Assembly: GCA_021030915.1 (NCBI GenBank)
Contig: JAGEMR010000133.1
Coordinates: forward strand, 16,903 to 80,902
Length of the DNA stretch: 64,000 nt
Direction of reading: 5' to 3'
From: Astrothelium macrocarpum
Taxonomy: Eukaryota; Ascomycota; Dothideomycetes; Trypetheliales; Trypetheliaceae
Part shown: piece after piece, positions 21,304 through 33,214 of the stretch
Numbering within the stretch: the first letter of the stretch is position 1
Layout of the letters: every line of letters starts with the position of its first letter
Program-made: the position numbers and the translations under genes
Notes under the pieces: generated by a model
What the model saw: only the letters and a program-made list of their open reading frames with translations
What the model was told of the DNA's origin: nothing
Databases searched by the model: none

Positions 21304-23016
21304 TTATTCCATCGAACAAAGATCATCGGCAATGTGAAATTTGGCATCCGTCTTCTTTTTAACTTCTTCAACATCAACGCCTGGAGCCAATTCAGTCAAA
21401 GTAAGCTCTCCCCTTTTCCGATCAACTTCAAATACACACTGTAAAGGTCGTTAGCTCATGATTTGTTCGCAACTCACAATTGGCATTTCAAAACCCACCA
21501 GATCCGTAATTATTGTGCTGACGCATCGAGCACCTGTCAATGGAAGCTGGCACTGTTCCACAATTTTTGGCGTGCCATCCTTAGCCACATGATCTGTCGT
21601 GACAACAATCTTAGTTTGGTCTGGATTCGATACAAGGTCCATTGCACCGCCCATGCCTTTGAACACTTTGCCGGGTATCATGTAATTGGCCAAATCTCCA
21701 TTTGCAGAGACCTGAAGGGCTCCCAGGATGCTGACATCGACATGGCCGCCTCTGATCATGCCAAAGGATTCCGAGCTATCAAATGTTGCGGCGCCAGGTA
21801 CCAAAGTTACCGTCTCTTTACCAGCATTTATAACGTCTGCATCAATTTCCTCTTCAGTAGGATATGGCCCCATTCCAAGTATTCCATTCTCGGACTGAAT
21901 CCATACTGTGGTTCCTTTGGGAAGAAACGAGGGAGCCAGAGTTGGCATGCCAACACCTAGATTTACATAATAGCCTTGCTTGAGTTCTTTAGCAGCGCGT
22001 TTGGCAATCCGATTACGACGAATTTCAGAGTCATTCTTCGGTGTCTGTTCTTCATGTGTGGATGTAGACTGGCGAAGCTTTCGAATCTCAATCGTCTTTT
22101 CAGCTGTAGCAGGGACAATGCGATCAACAAATATTCCAGGAAGATCAATGTCATCAGGGGCTATTGCACCAACCGGTACAATCTCTTCAGCTTCCACAAT
22201 GGTAACGGTTGCAGCTTTTGCCATTATCTGCCCAAAGGCTTTGGTAGTATAGCGGAATCGGCAATTTCCTACTTCATCAACCTTCCATGCACGCAAGATA
22301 GCGACATCCCCTGTCAACGCTTCTTCCATCATGTACTGTTTACCCTTGAAAATACGAATCTCACGGGGATTGCCCTTCTCAACAACCTTTCCTGAGGGTT
22401 CCAGTCTGACTGGGATTTCGCCATCTTGCAGCAATGTGTATGAACCAGTAGGGGTATAGAATGCGGGAACACCAGCTCCGCCACACCTTATTCTTTCGGC
22501 CAGAGTGCCTTGCGGACAAAGCTCGATTGCAATATCGCCAGACAAATATTTCTGCTCCAATGCCTTGTTGCTTCCAATAAAAGAGAGGATGAGTCGATTG
22601 ATTTGGCCAGATTTTGTCAATGTTGAAAGACCACCGCCTCCAGCTGCGCCAGCATTGTTCGAAACAGCGGTCAGAGAGTTCACTGAATCAACTCCTCGGC
22701 GATGAATCGCCTGAATAATTGTCTCCGCAACGCCACATAGACCAAATCCAGCGCTGAGAATAGTAGAACCACTCTTGATGTCTGCCACCGCATCATCCGC
22801 ACTCTTGTACAGTTTTGAGCCGCCTCTTTGCTTGCTTGTAGCGTGGGGCTCTATTTCATCGCCGTTCGTGGATACGCTCGATTTTTGAAGTTGCCGGAGG
22901 CCAATTGGCCGAAAGGGAGTGAAGCTTTGGGTCGGCGAAACAATTTTTATGCGGGGCCGCGCAATGAAGAAGCACTTGCGCGTCCATTGTGCATTGATTT
23001 CACAAATACTGAACAT
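21304..23016 (-). CDS. 3-oxoacid CoA-transferase (succinyl-CoA:3-ketoacid CoA transferase family)
   Basis: Two exons, 23016..21499 and 21438..21304 (minus), give 550 aa. The 60-bp intron is GTGGGT...TTACAG in phase 0 and joins ITDL to [14 protein letters not shown], which restores the conserved C-terminus. Both family halves are present in one chain. Subunit A runs from about residue 70 ([16 protein letters not shown]). Subunit B starts near residue 330 and carries the active-site Glu in SENGILGMG. The N-terminus is rich in Arg/Lys/Ser and resembles a mitochondrial presequence. The enzyme moves CoA from succinyl-CoA to a 3-oxo acid such as acetoacetate or beta-ketoadipate. Given its neighbours, beta-ketoadipate or a similar oxo-acid is a reasonable alternative to ketone bodies. 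Confidence 0.93.
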
Positions 23017-23683
23017 GATAGTGGTCAAACAATTATCTCGACTGAAAAAAGGAAAATTAATCCATGATATTGACTTTAATTCCGGTTCAAAAGAATCGTT
23101 GTTTCAAACAGGAGCCAGAAGTATTACCGAGGAACATGACGTTCACCAACCACTAGTCCAGTCCTGACCCCACCAACCACCAGCAATTGGTGCAGTACCA
23201 GCACCATATGAGCGGCCGTTCATTCAAATCATGCAGGTTTGTCCGTATCTAGTTCACTCATATCGAAATGTACTAGCGTTTGAATGCTGGAAACGTGCCA
23301 GTCTCAAAAGATTTGGAGTGTGCCCGTCCCAAAGATGTTTCCCAATGGAGAATCAGGATGATAGTATCAAGTCGTCAACATCAGTCTCCGCATTTTCCCA
23401 CAAAATTTCCGATCTCGAGAATCATTGCTTTTTCGCCCCCCACGCGAATTATCGAGGGCTAATGTGCTAGTGGGGTTCTTGTCGACTAATGGCGAGTAAA
23501 CAGTTCCTGATGGTGCACGCTAGGGATTGCGGTCAAGTTTTATTTCCGTGGGTTTATCATGAGGTTAGACTATTTCTTTTCTTCATTTTTTCTATTCTTT
23601 CAAAACGTTCCTCGAATTGGCTTTGCAAAAGTCATTCGCTTCTTGCTTGTCTTCTTCTAGAATCTTCTATCAACCTGCTCTCC
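23017..23683. promoter_or_regulatory. divergent promoter between CoA-transferase and MFS genes
   Basis: These 667 bases lie between two divergent starts. An in-frame ATG at 23489 would extend the MFS protein by 65 residues, but that part looks non-conserved. Confidence 0.35.
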
Positions 23684-25369
23684 ATGTCGTCTCCAGAGAT
23701 AGCACTCCAGGGTGAGGCGTCAAAGGATTTCGAAATGGAGAACAAATCGGAAATAATCTATTGTGAGCAGCCTTGCGTCCCAGTATTACTAAACAAAGGA
23801 GAAAAAAACGGTGAGGAGCAGCCGATCGTGTACCATTACCTGACATTTGATACGCCATTGCCTTTACCTTCACAAATTGAATTGTTGAATGGCCAGGTCG
23901 TTCCTGCTGCACCAAACGCACCAGATCTAAAGGATTATCAGTCACCATTTGGATGGTCAGAAACGCAAAAAAACCTCATCACCTGGTTATCGTGTATATG
24001 CACTGCTATGACTGCCTTCACTGCGGGGGCATACACTCCAGGAATTGATCAGATGACAAAATTATGGCACATAAGTGAAGTCGCAGCCTCTGTTGGCATC
24101 ACAGCCTTCACAACTGGTTTTGGGGTCGCACCAATGTTTTTGGCACCATTTTCTGAGTTTAATGGACGTAAACCAGTCTTTCTAGCTACTGGTGTCGTGT
24201 TCGTCGTTTCCCAACTCTGTTGTGCAATAACACCGACATTTGGTGGATTTCTAATCTCTCGATTTATCGTTGGATGCTCAAGTTCAACCTTCTCGACCAT
24301 GGTAGGGGGAGTGGTCAGTGATATCTACCACGCTCAAGATAGGAACTGGGCCATGGCTCTCTTCTCGGGCGCTGCGCTCCTTGGTACTGGTCTTGGACCT
24401 TTCGTTTGTGGTTTCATCGCTCAACATACCACGTGGAGATGGATCTTCTACCTTCAAGTCATAGTAGATGGCATCCTCTTGGCGGCTTTGGTCTTTTTCT
24501 TTAAAGAAACACGTGGCAGTGTTCTGCTCAGCCGAAAGGCGAAAAAGCTCAATGAATGGTATGAGGCCCGAGAGAAAGTTGGATACGTTGGATTCGAGAT
24601 GCAAGTTGAAAAAGATGGCGAAAGGAAAACGTCTCAACGAGTACGATGGAAGGTCCGCGCCGATGAAGAACGAGGAACTCTTGGTCAAATGATTCTTGTC
24701 TCACTTTATCGCCCATTCTTTCTGCTTGTCACTGAGCCTGTCATTTTCTTCTTCTCGCTTTGGATTTCATTCAGTTGGGCCGTGCTCTACATGACGTTCG
24801 CTGCCGTTCCACTGGTCTTCTCTACAAATCATGGCTTTGACCTCGAGCAATCTTATGCGCCATTCGCTGCGATGAGTGTTGGTGCCATCGTTTCAACAAT
24901 CATAAGCGTCATTCAAGAGAATTGGGCCCGCCGACGCGGCAAGGTCGCGACTAGTCCAGAAGGACGTCTTTATTTTAGCTGTGTCCAAAGTGCTCTTATG
25001 CCAATTGGTCTGTTTTGGTTTGGCTGGACGTCATTCCCTTCGATTCCTTGGATCGTTCCGTCATTGGCCATCGCCTGCGCAACTATGGGCATCTTATCCA
25101 TTTATTTGGCTGTTTTCAACTATTTTGCAGATATTTATCATCGGTATGCTAGCTCTGCTCTAGCAGCACAGAGCTGTTGTCGAAATCTTCTCGGTGGAGT
25201 GTTGCCTCTCGTGACAACTCAAATGTTCAAACGCCTAGGATTTGGTGGAGCATCAAGCTTACTCGGAGGCATTGGAACATTGCTCACAATAGTTCCTTGG
25301 GTATTGGTATTTTACGGTCCAAAGATCCGGGCGAGAAGCAAGTTCGCTTCTGAGCTTGTGAATGGTTAA
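23684..25369 (+). CDS. major facilitator superfamily transporter, DHA1-like
   Basis: Single exon, 561 aa from the ATG at 23684 (MSSPEIALQG...). A hydrophilic N-terminus of about 90 residues precedes some twelve hydrophobic segments. MFS signatures are visible: the loop 2-3 motif as PFSEFNGRKPVF, the antiporter-type segment GLGPFVCGFI in helix 5, and the TTWRWIFYLQ stretch typical of fungal drug:H+ antiporters. A central cytosolic loop of about 75 residues separates the two halves (ETRGSVLLSRKAKKLNEWYEA...). It probably exports or imports a small organic molecule at the plasma membrane. It is divergent from the CoA-transferase gene and fits as the transporter of the surrounding metabolic cluster. 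Confidence 0.9.
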   Translation: MSSPEIALQGEASKDFEMENKSEIIYCEQPCVPVLLNKGEKNGEEQPIVYHYLTFDTPLPLPSQIELLNGQVVPAAPNAPDLKDYQSPFGWSETQKNLITWLSCICTAMTAFTAGAYTPGIDQMTKLWHISEVAASVGITAFTTGFGVAPMFLAPFSEFNGRKPVFLATGVVFVVSQLCCAITPTFGGFLISRFIVGCSSSTFSTMVGGVVSDIYHAQDRNWAMALFSGAALLGTGLGPFVCGFIAQHTTWRWIFYLQVIVDGILLAALVFFFKETRGSVLLSRKAKKLNEWYEAREKVGYVGFEMQVEKDGERKTSQRVRWKVRADEERGTLGQMILVSLYRPFFLLVTEPVIFFFSLWISFSWAVLYMTFAAVPLVFSTNHGFDLEQSYAPFAAMSVGAIVSTIISVIQENWARRRGKVATSPEGRLYFSCVQSALMPIGLFWFGWTSFPSIPWIVPSLAIACATMGILSIYLAVFNYFADIYHRYASSALAAQSCCRNLLGGVLPLVTTQMFKRLGFGGASSLLGGIGTLLTIVPWVLVFYGPKIRARSKFASELVNG

Positions 25370-27548
25370 CAGTCTTCAATACGAGCCTGATCCTGATGCC
25401 TCGTACAATGTGCCAGGGGTCTAACATTTAAATGAAATAGATGTCTTTCCTGGACTAAAGAGTTACTATCTTGTTCACTCTGTTTTGACGTCGCAGAACT
25501 TCGCCTCCATCTATTTCTTCAGTTTCAGGAGATGTTTCTGCCATATCCTCTCACGCAATTTCATACATCTTGGCTCCACGTACAACCCGGGCAATCCCCT
25601 TTCTACCACCCTTTGCTTAAAGCCGTCAGTTAACGCCATGAATGCTTGAGCATCCAGGACGAAAGGAACAGGCTGCCTTCATCCAGTCAGCTAATGTTCG
25701 ATGTTGGTAGGGACGTATGGAAAACAATACACCATTCGTCCGGTTCTAGCGTACAATTCTAGACATTCCCGCGGCTATCTATGTACTCTTTGAAACACAA
25801 TCGCAAAGGCGATGAATGAGGAAAAAGGCAAGCGTCAGAATTTAAGGACCAGCGCTCCCAAGGGCTAGGCAACGTACACCCTTCCGGTTGTTCCGACCAG
25901 AACTCTTTGACAGATACGTGTTGATTTTGCAACCCAGTCATATTGACGAATACTGCAAATCCTTTTTTTAAACTGTGATCTCGTCTTTTACGTTGGGTCG
26001 TAGGTACAGCAAAGTCCAATGATTGATTGATACCAGTAGCAAAGTTTCGAGACAGAAACCTTGAAATTGCGATTGGAAACTGGGAAGTGAGATTTGCGCC
26101 AAGAGCAGGAACTCTATTTGCTTTCAACGTATTCAGTAAGTATTGAAATCCGGATGAGCCATACGATCGTCAATTCAAGATCAGTTCATGCTAAGGATTG
26201 GCAGATTCAAACAAAAAAGTATGTTTTGCCTCAAAAGCCAACGTGGAGAATTCAAAAAATGTGAACGAGCACCAATTGATTTTCATTAAGCCACGCCTAG
26301 GGCAACATCGAGTTGCAATCGCTTAAGCTATCTAGTTGCAGGCGTCAAAACTAGCTAGAAGATCTGGAATGATAAAGTAGTACGAGCGAGCCTGATACTA
26401 GGATTGACGGAAGGCAGCTCCCTCCACATTTCCGCCGCAAGACATTTCCGTTTTGTGTGGATACTCAGAGATCTATTATAACGATTTTGCAATTAAAAGC
26501 GGGCTGACTAGATGTCAGCCTTGATTCCCTAGTAAGATTTGTACAATCCTCCTCCTTTCTAAAATCGCACTGGAATCAAAATCGTGTAGACGATATCTTA
26601 ACGTAATCTCCATACTCACGTTGATCTTAGTACTTACTAGGAGATGACCAAACAGAACTTGCAGGCGAAAAAATCCCTTCGCCCGGTTCACGCCTCATGA
26701 AGTTGTTGTTCACATGAGTCACAACGCATACTGTTGTCAGGGGTCTTAGCTGAGGAAAGCGGTCTGAGCTTCTTGGACAAGACTGGTGACGCTTGGAATT
26801 GTCTCGGCGTTAGGAAGCTAAGGAGGAAATAAGGCTTGCAAAATCCTTCGTCTCCCTGGAGCCCATTTGTACCAAACATTGTCGAGTGAAAGATTGGCAC
26901 ATCCAATTTTGTTGGCAATGTCGCAAACATCAATCAATCACATCCGATACAAATGAAGACGATATTCAACTGTTAAGCAATTGCAAACGAGCTGGGGATC
27001 TAAGATTAGCTTCTGTGAGTTGCTTGGGAGATTTTCTCCAGAAGACTTGGGGCTCGGAACCAGACGGGCAAGCATATCTCCGTCAGCTAAACGGCGACAT
27101 CATCGTTCAACTAGGAACGGATTTTGGCTTCTTGGCCCTCTGGAATAACGCCAATTTCATCATTAGACAAAGTCTAATACCTTCCTACGGCCTCTCGGAC
27201 GATAGTCAGTGCCGAATTGCGCCATAAATCCGAAGAGTTCTGGCATAATGTTCATCAAATGATAATGCAAGGCAATCCACTTCGTGTGTGGTGATTTCAG
27301 GGTCCTACCTCTAATTTAGGTCTATTCTAAGCGAGCTGCGATCAAAATTGTTGGAAATCTGTTCCTGCGTTCACCGCTACGTATGAACTTCATTTTTTCC
27401 TATTTAAGTAATAGATCAGCGATTCGCAGGTATATCAGCGCAATTCCCCTTTGAATCCTAAAGAGCCTCTTCTACAGCTTGACTCAATTATCCCAACTGA
27501 TTTGCCGTGTCACAAGCTCCTCCTGTACCATCATCTACTCATCCAATC
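25370..27548. other. 2.2-kb gap without recognised gene
   Basis: Short open frames at 25759-26127 (-) and 26886-27227 (+) show no family motif and no supporting splice-joined extension. The last part should contain the promoter of the SDR gene. Confidence 0.4.
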
Positions 27549-28526
27549 ATGTCATTTACGCCTGGTGTTGATAGGTCGAGTCCATTGCATAACAGCGGTG
27601 CGTATCATCCAATGAAATCTGCATACTCGTAGCTGGAAATAACTACTGATTCGATTGGTCGCATTGGTTCAGGTCAAAACTTTGTACCAACAATCCACCA
27701 CGACACGTATCCATTCATAGACCCCTCTAAGTATTCATTGTCAGGAAGATCGGTCCTTATTACCGGAGCCAGTAAAGGCGTGGGACGTGCCGTCAGCTTT
27801 GGATATATCAAAGCCGGAATCTCTCAAATCGCGCTTGCTGCCCGTACCCCCATCTCAACGGCAGAACTTTTCGAAGCTGCAAAACGTGCTGGGCGAGCGG
27901 AACCTCAGATTTTGACTCTGCAAGTCGATGTCACGAATCGAGAGAACACCGAAATGGCAGCAAGGACGGTTGAAAAGGAGTTCGGAAAACTTGATATCCT
28001 CATAAATAATGCTGGATATCTGGGCAAATTCATTCCCATGCTTGAAGGTGATCCAGATGATTGGTGGGCCAATTATGAGGTCAACATAAAGGGCACATAC
28101 CTCATGTCGCGTGCTTTTATTCCTTTGCTACTGAAATCCGAGCTAAAAACGGTGGTGAACATGACATCCGGAGGCGCACATCACACATTCAAAGGTGCTT
28201 CGGGTTATCAGAGCTCCAAACTTGCCATACTTCGTTTTTCCGAGTTTCTCAATACAGATTACGGCGAAGAGGGTCTTTTGGCATATTCTGTGCATCCTGG
28301 TGGTGTTCTTACGGACCTGGCAAAAAATATGCCTCCCGAGGTGGCATCAAGACTGCTGATCGATCAGCCCGAGCTTTCAGGCGAGGTGATTCCTTGGATA
28401 ACGAATCAGAAAAGGGACTGGTTAGCTGGAAGGTATTTGAGCTGTACATGGGATATGAGCGATCTAGAGAAACGCAGAGACGAGATTGTCAGGGGAGATC
28501 TACTCAAAGTGAGAATGGCAGTTTAA
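27549..28526 (+). CDS. short-chain dehydrogenase/reductase (classical SDR)
   Basis: Two exons, 27549..27597 and 27673..28526, give 300 aa; the 75-bp intron is GTGCGT...TTCAG in phase 1. The cofactor motif TGASKGVGRA begins at about residue 47, NNAG follows near residue 125, the catalytic Ser lies in VVNMTSGG, and the YQSSK (YxxxK) pair follows 15 residues later. The length and an N-terminal extension of about 40 residues (PTIHHDTYPFIDP...) match a fungal SDR group often found in metabolic clusters. The enzyme likely oxidises or reduces an alcohol or ketone with NAD(P)(H) in the cytosol. It lies tail to tail with the cupin gene, 75 bp apart. Confidence 0.92.
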
Positions 28527-28601
28527 AATTTACACTGCTCAATGATTGCATCCGATTACTGGTTGCTTGTAACTTAGAGGTGCGTTTAGGCTATCAAAGT
28601 A

Positions 28602-29164
28602 TTAAGCCAAGGCACCCCCTTGTTCAATAGGTAGTGTGGCGTAACAAGCCATGGCTTTAATATTAGCCTCCTTGGTCATTGGTTTTCCTTGTTCCGCGAT
28701 TTGACTGAGAAGCTTAAAGTAGTTGACATAGAAGCAAGGCGTCATTGTACAAATGAATCTCGATTCCCCATCAGACGGATTGCTAAAGGTATGCGGCGCT
28801 CGGATTGGAACAGTGACATAGTCTCCTTCATGAGCATCGATATGTCTTTCCTCTGGATTCTTCGGGTGTTTTGGAATGTGAAATCGGACGGTGCCTTTGG
28901 TGACGAGAAATGTTTCGTCATGCATCTCATGCCAATGGGCGACTGGGCCATCAGTATGAGGTGGTATGATGCCTTCAACAGTGCCAAGTCGTTGCGCTAT
29001 CATACAGGTAAGCTTGAAGTAAAACTTCTAGACGTACTCTTTTTACCGGTGTTCGAGCCATCTTCCAAAATGCGCATTTGCATTGGCCCGAGGATAAGCA
29101 TCTCGCCCGCCTTAGCAGGGACAAAGTTGAGTGCAACATCAGGGACTGGCAACGAAACAGACAT
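28602..29164 (-). CDS. cupin-fold protein, quercetinase-like
   Basis: Two exons, 29164..29047 and 28996..28602 (minus), give 170 aa; the 50-bp intron is GTAAAAAG...ATAG, joined G|CG (Ala). Cupin motif 1 is visible as HTDGPVAHWHEMHDETFLVTKG with the metal ligands HxH and Glu. Motif 2 is GDYVTVPIRAPHTFSNP with the fourth His. A single small beta-barrel with these ligands suggests a metal-dependent dioxygenase, isomerase or decarboxylase; the substrate is not predictable. The first 40 residues (ending MRILEDGSNT) are only recovered after removing the intron. It is convergent with the SDR gene. Confidence 0.88.
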
Positions 29165-30492
29165 GTTGATTAGAAAAAATCTAGGAAATGTATGGAGAGT
29201 TGTCGAGAATCGAAGAGTCTAATACGACTTGGAACAAGCTACTGCCGTAGAGTTGGCACAAAATCTGAGAGAACTTTTCAACTGCTACCACTACATCCGT
29301 CAGTCAAAAGTCCTCGTTTGTCAGCATCAAAGATTCGGCGGACGGAGCTGCCAAGATGCCCGAACCACCAGGATATTTGCAAAAATTGTCCCTAAAGAAG
29401 TTGGAGGTAAAGCAAGGCAAGTAGATGCGTGAGTGGATTGCGGGGATGCGAACAGTCCGAAACACCGAGGACTTTCTCAGCTGCTGGAAGTTGATAAAGT
29501 CGTTCCTCGTGCTGTGGCTTAGCTTGAAGACTTGAGCCACCATTCCCGTAGGGTAATCGATCTGGAAGTGTCCACAAGCCAGGTAGGTGACTTTGATAAC
29601 ACGGCAACATCTGTCCCAATTCTTACAGCAACATGATAAAAAAGATTATCTAGAAAAGAGATTGTAAGCGCCACGACTACGCCAAGCGGTCGCCAGATTG
29701 TGTAAGGATCTACTTTGCTTCGCTCGGTTTCGGAAATGTACGGAGTACACGTCTTTCAGTTTGCGGAGGAGACAATGTACTATTTAGTCTACGAAGACTG
29801 ATGGACTGCTGGGCCTTGCTGTAGCATGCTTAGACCGGACCGGATACGCTTTCGACTGGAAATATTGCTGCCTTTACAGTGTAAGATAGCCCCGGCTCCA
29901 AGGACCTCTTGGTTGATGTAGCGAAATGCATCTAAATTCTCTTCTGGTGTCCTAACAGGATTTGACCCATTGCTCGGATTTTGTCGGATCGCGTGCCCCC
30001 AAGCCTCAAATGATTTCTCAGTAGTCAAAGAGGCGTTTTGGGCACGGCTTAGATTAAGCAAAGCACCAATGCCAGATGTTCGTTTGCAAGGCTCGAAGAG
30101 TCGCAGCAGTGCCGTGCAAACGGCGCTCTGCCAAGAAAAACGGGGAAGCCCTAACCCACGCAGCTTAATACCTCTTGCGAATGACCGCAATGTCGCGAAT
30201 TACCACTTATAGCGACGTCTCGATTACATCTCGTGCCAACCTGCATAGCGCGCCAGAGCATGCGGGGCGTTCCTCTTGAAATCGCGCCATGTGCATGTAG
30301 CAGGAATGCATCGCATTAATGTGAAATCTGCTACACCACACTGTTCGACGACACTTCGCGATCCAACGTCCTTTGTTTAGCGGTCAACGACCAGCTGATT
30401 TGCATATTTGTCTGGTCTTTACATCCCTTCTTACCCGTGATGAGAGTTACCAATTCGCTTTTGTGCAAACACAACCGCAAGTCATCTTTGAA
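29165..30492. other. 1.3-kb divergent intergenic region
   Basis: This region separates the cupin gene (-) from the capping-enzyme gene (+) and holds both promoters. A 133-codon minus frame at 29789-30190 was examined and has no recognisable domain. Confidence 0.4.
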
Positions 30493-33214
30493 ATGGATCT
30501 CAGAGACGTCCTGAATGAGGATGCGTCTCATGCTCGCACAACTCAAATACCTCCACGACCGTCGCCACATCCACAGCTGCCCTCTCACGATTATTTTCCT
30601 CACCAGCATCCCTCCCAAGTCCCCCCGGCCGCCCATCCGACTCACCCTACACCCCCGACGCCACATTCTCAATATCCTCCGCCGCAAGCTTTCCGGCGCC
30701 CCAGTTCTTCAGGCCCGTCAGAGTCGCATTGGCAGCATTCACCAGGCCATACACCTTCGAGGTCGTTTGCACGCAATCAGTACCCGTTTCCACAACATCC
30801 ACCACAGAGTCCAGCGCAAGCGTATGCCTCTTCACATGGATCTCGAGACAACTTCACCAGCGTGCCTCCTTCAAACGCACAATCCTTCGTCCATCACTCA
30901 AGTCCAGTTCTAAACTCTCCCTCAGGACCTCCACTGAGCGCGAATAGTGCACAACCTCCGTCCCTTCATCATTCAATATCACGCCCATCTCCAACTCCAA
31001 CTCCCAGCTCTCTCCGTGACCCAACCCCTCACTCGGTTCGAGAAAGTCCGATATCCTCTCAATCGTCATCCCATGCACATCTCCAGCATTATCCTTCCCA
31101 ACCAAACACGCCTCTGGGGCCCCCACCACCATTCTATCAGCGCTCCTCAACCCACGGCTTTCGAGATCCGATCAGTCCACATGCGGCACATCAGCGTACA
31201 CTTTCTGGCGCGTCATACGCAGGCTCGAGCATGCCTTCTGCTTCACCTCCTCCAAGATCAGTTGTAGGTCAAGTGGTAGAGTCGCCTCGAGCGCACACGC
31301 GACAGTCTTCCGAACGCAGCGGACAGAGTCGTGCAGACCAAGTAGAAAGAGAGAGAAGCATAAGCGTGAGCCCCAAAACAAGGGTGCCCAGCCAAACACA
31401 GATCATGGAACAGAAGCGGAGTGGAAGTCATGATCAGTGGAGAGGCCATGTACAGCAATCATACCATGGACGGTACCAAGATGGAAGAGAGCAGTCTGCC
31501 GCCGGCTCAGTGCAAACTCCAATCACCCCTGTTGTTTCATTGGGATCGCGTGCTTCCAGCCGCGAAGATGCCAGGTTGACACAGACTCCGTTGTCACATC
31601 TCAATGCACCAATTGATAGTGGCCCAGGTTCGCTTTTTCAACAAGTTGAGAATGGCCTCCAAAATGCATCTATGCTTAATGGAGCACCCATCAATCAACG
31701 GGGTTCAGCATCAAATGCACCAGAACTCCATTATCCCAATAAAAAAGTGGAAAGTGCGATGCAATCTGTCGATGTGCCTGGGCCACGTTCTAATTCTGAT
31801 AACACATACGCCAATGCGCATTCACCTGCAAATCTGATGCAAACAACGCAAACTACAGTCGGCACCAAAGTCTTCAACAGCCAAATGGCTCCTGTCAAAA
31901 ACGAGCAAATGTCACCAGAGTTGACGCCACAAAAGCCTTTGCAAGAGGTCAAGAGTCAAGTCAGTGCAGGTAGCAAAAGAGACATAAGCGTTGCGACAGA
32001 TTTTTTGCTGCCTCCACAAAAACGAGTGCGACATGAAGAACCGCCAATATGGGCTCGTAGGTCTCATGTCACTGCTCACATCCGAGCATCACGTCCCGCG
32101 CAGTTGTCAAAACAAGACGCACGCAACTCTCGATTCCAATCTCGGTCAGTAACTCCAATTCCAGGAAAGAGCCCAGCCAATAGTGAAGTAAATGGAACAA
32201 GAGCACCAACTTCCAGGCCAGACTTTGAAGAGACGAATGATGGACCATTAGGGTATTGGGAGCGTTCCATTACAAATGTGGAGCCGTACAACGACATCAC
32301 CCGCATAGTCACAGACTTTATATACTCTGAACTTGATAGAAGACCAGATATCGCCGTGACTAATGTCGGAGGGAATGTTTCACCAAATGGACAGATCGAA
32401 ATCGAAGCCAAGCTTGGTACACTTGTCGATAGACGTAACAATGAGCGCATCCGTTTGCCGGTAGTATCGGCTGTTATACTAGATCTTGAAGCTCGAAGGC
32501 ACATTGCATTTGAAAGCTTCATGACCGAGGTAAGCCAGCTGCGAAGATATCACCCGACTCTAGGCTAATCATGCCATTCTGCAGCAACAACACAAGTCAC
32601 TGAACGATTTTCTCAATGCCGAAGTGCAAAAGTCTCACTCCCGACCTCCAACAGGTCAGCGGCCTCGGGTCAAGATTCATTACGAGCACAAACGCGAGCG
32701 CGATTCGTTTCACGAACTTACGGAAGCTGGATTTCAGTCGCTTCCTCTAGCTGCACGAAACATTATTGAGTCCCAAGGCACACTGAAACGCACCAAGGTC
32801 AGAGTTACAAGAGAGCAGAAGTCTGGGAGAGAGACCGCGCGCATTGTCAAGTGTCGACTTGTAGATCTCGACATTTACTGTCCTAGAGAAGCCTTTGACG
32901 TTCGAATAAGTATCAACCTCGAAGTTGGATTTCAGGGCGAGCTTGAGGACAGCACCAAAGCCAAATTCCCGGATCGCGTCAAGGACCGGCTGAGCTACTT
33001 GCACCAGGCCTATCAAATCGATCTCACACAAGTCACTGATGGAGGCAGTACCGGTGAAAAACTTCATGAACTGGAAGTGGAGATTAGTAGTGCGGAGGTT
33101 CGGAAGCAGATGAAATTCCTGCAGGAGGGCAGGGATAATGAGCTGGAACGACTAATCAAAGTCTTTTTAGACAATGTCAAGGTGCTTTCAAGGGCTATTC
33201 CTCCGATGGCCTAA
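30493..33214 (+). CDS. CET1: mRNA capping enzyme beta subunit, RNA 5'-triphosphatase
   Basis: Two exons, 30493..32529 and 32585..33214, give 888 aa; the 55-bp intron is GTAAGC...TGCAG in phase 0. About 600 N-terminal residues are Pro/Ser/Gln/His-rich and disordered. The catalytic tunnel domain follows. Motif A is GQIEIEAKLGTLVD (residues about 632-645), with two metal-binding Glu. Motif B is RVKIHYEHKRERD (706-718), and motif C lies in the late strand KLHELEVEI. The enzyme removes the gamma-phosphate of nascent mRNA 5' ends, the first step of cap formation, in the nucleus. Yeast Cet1 is shorter (about 550 aa), so the long disordered head is a lineage feature. The start at 30493 (MDLRDVLNEDA) is the first ATG of the frame. 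Confidence 0.93.

Noticed and set aside
25759..27227. Short frames at 25759-26127 (-) and 26886-27227 (+)
   Set aside because: No motif, no extension by splicing and no fit to neighbouring metabolic families.
17925..29164. Reading of the cluster as a secondary-metabolite (toxin) cluster
   Set aside because: No backbone synthase (PKS, NRPS, terpene cyclase, DMATS) is present in or near it.
29789..30190. 133-codon minus-strand frame in the cupin/capping-enzyme gap
   Set aside because: Reads partly protein-like but has no motif; its first ATG is unclear and no splice partner was found.
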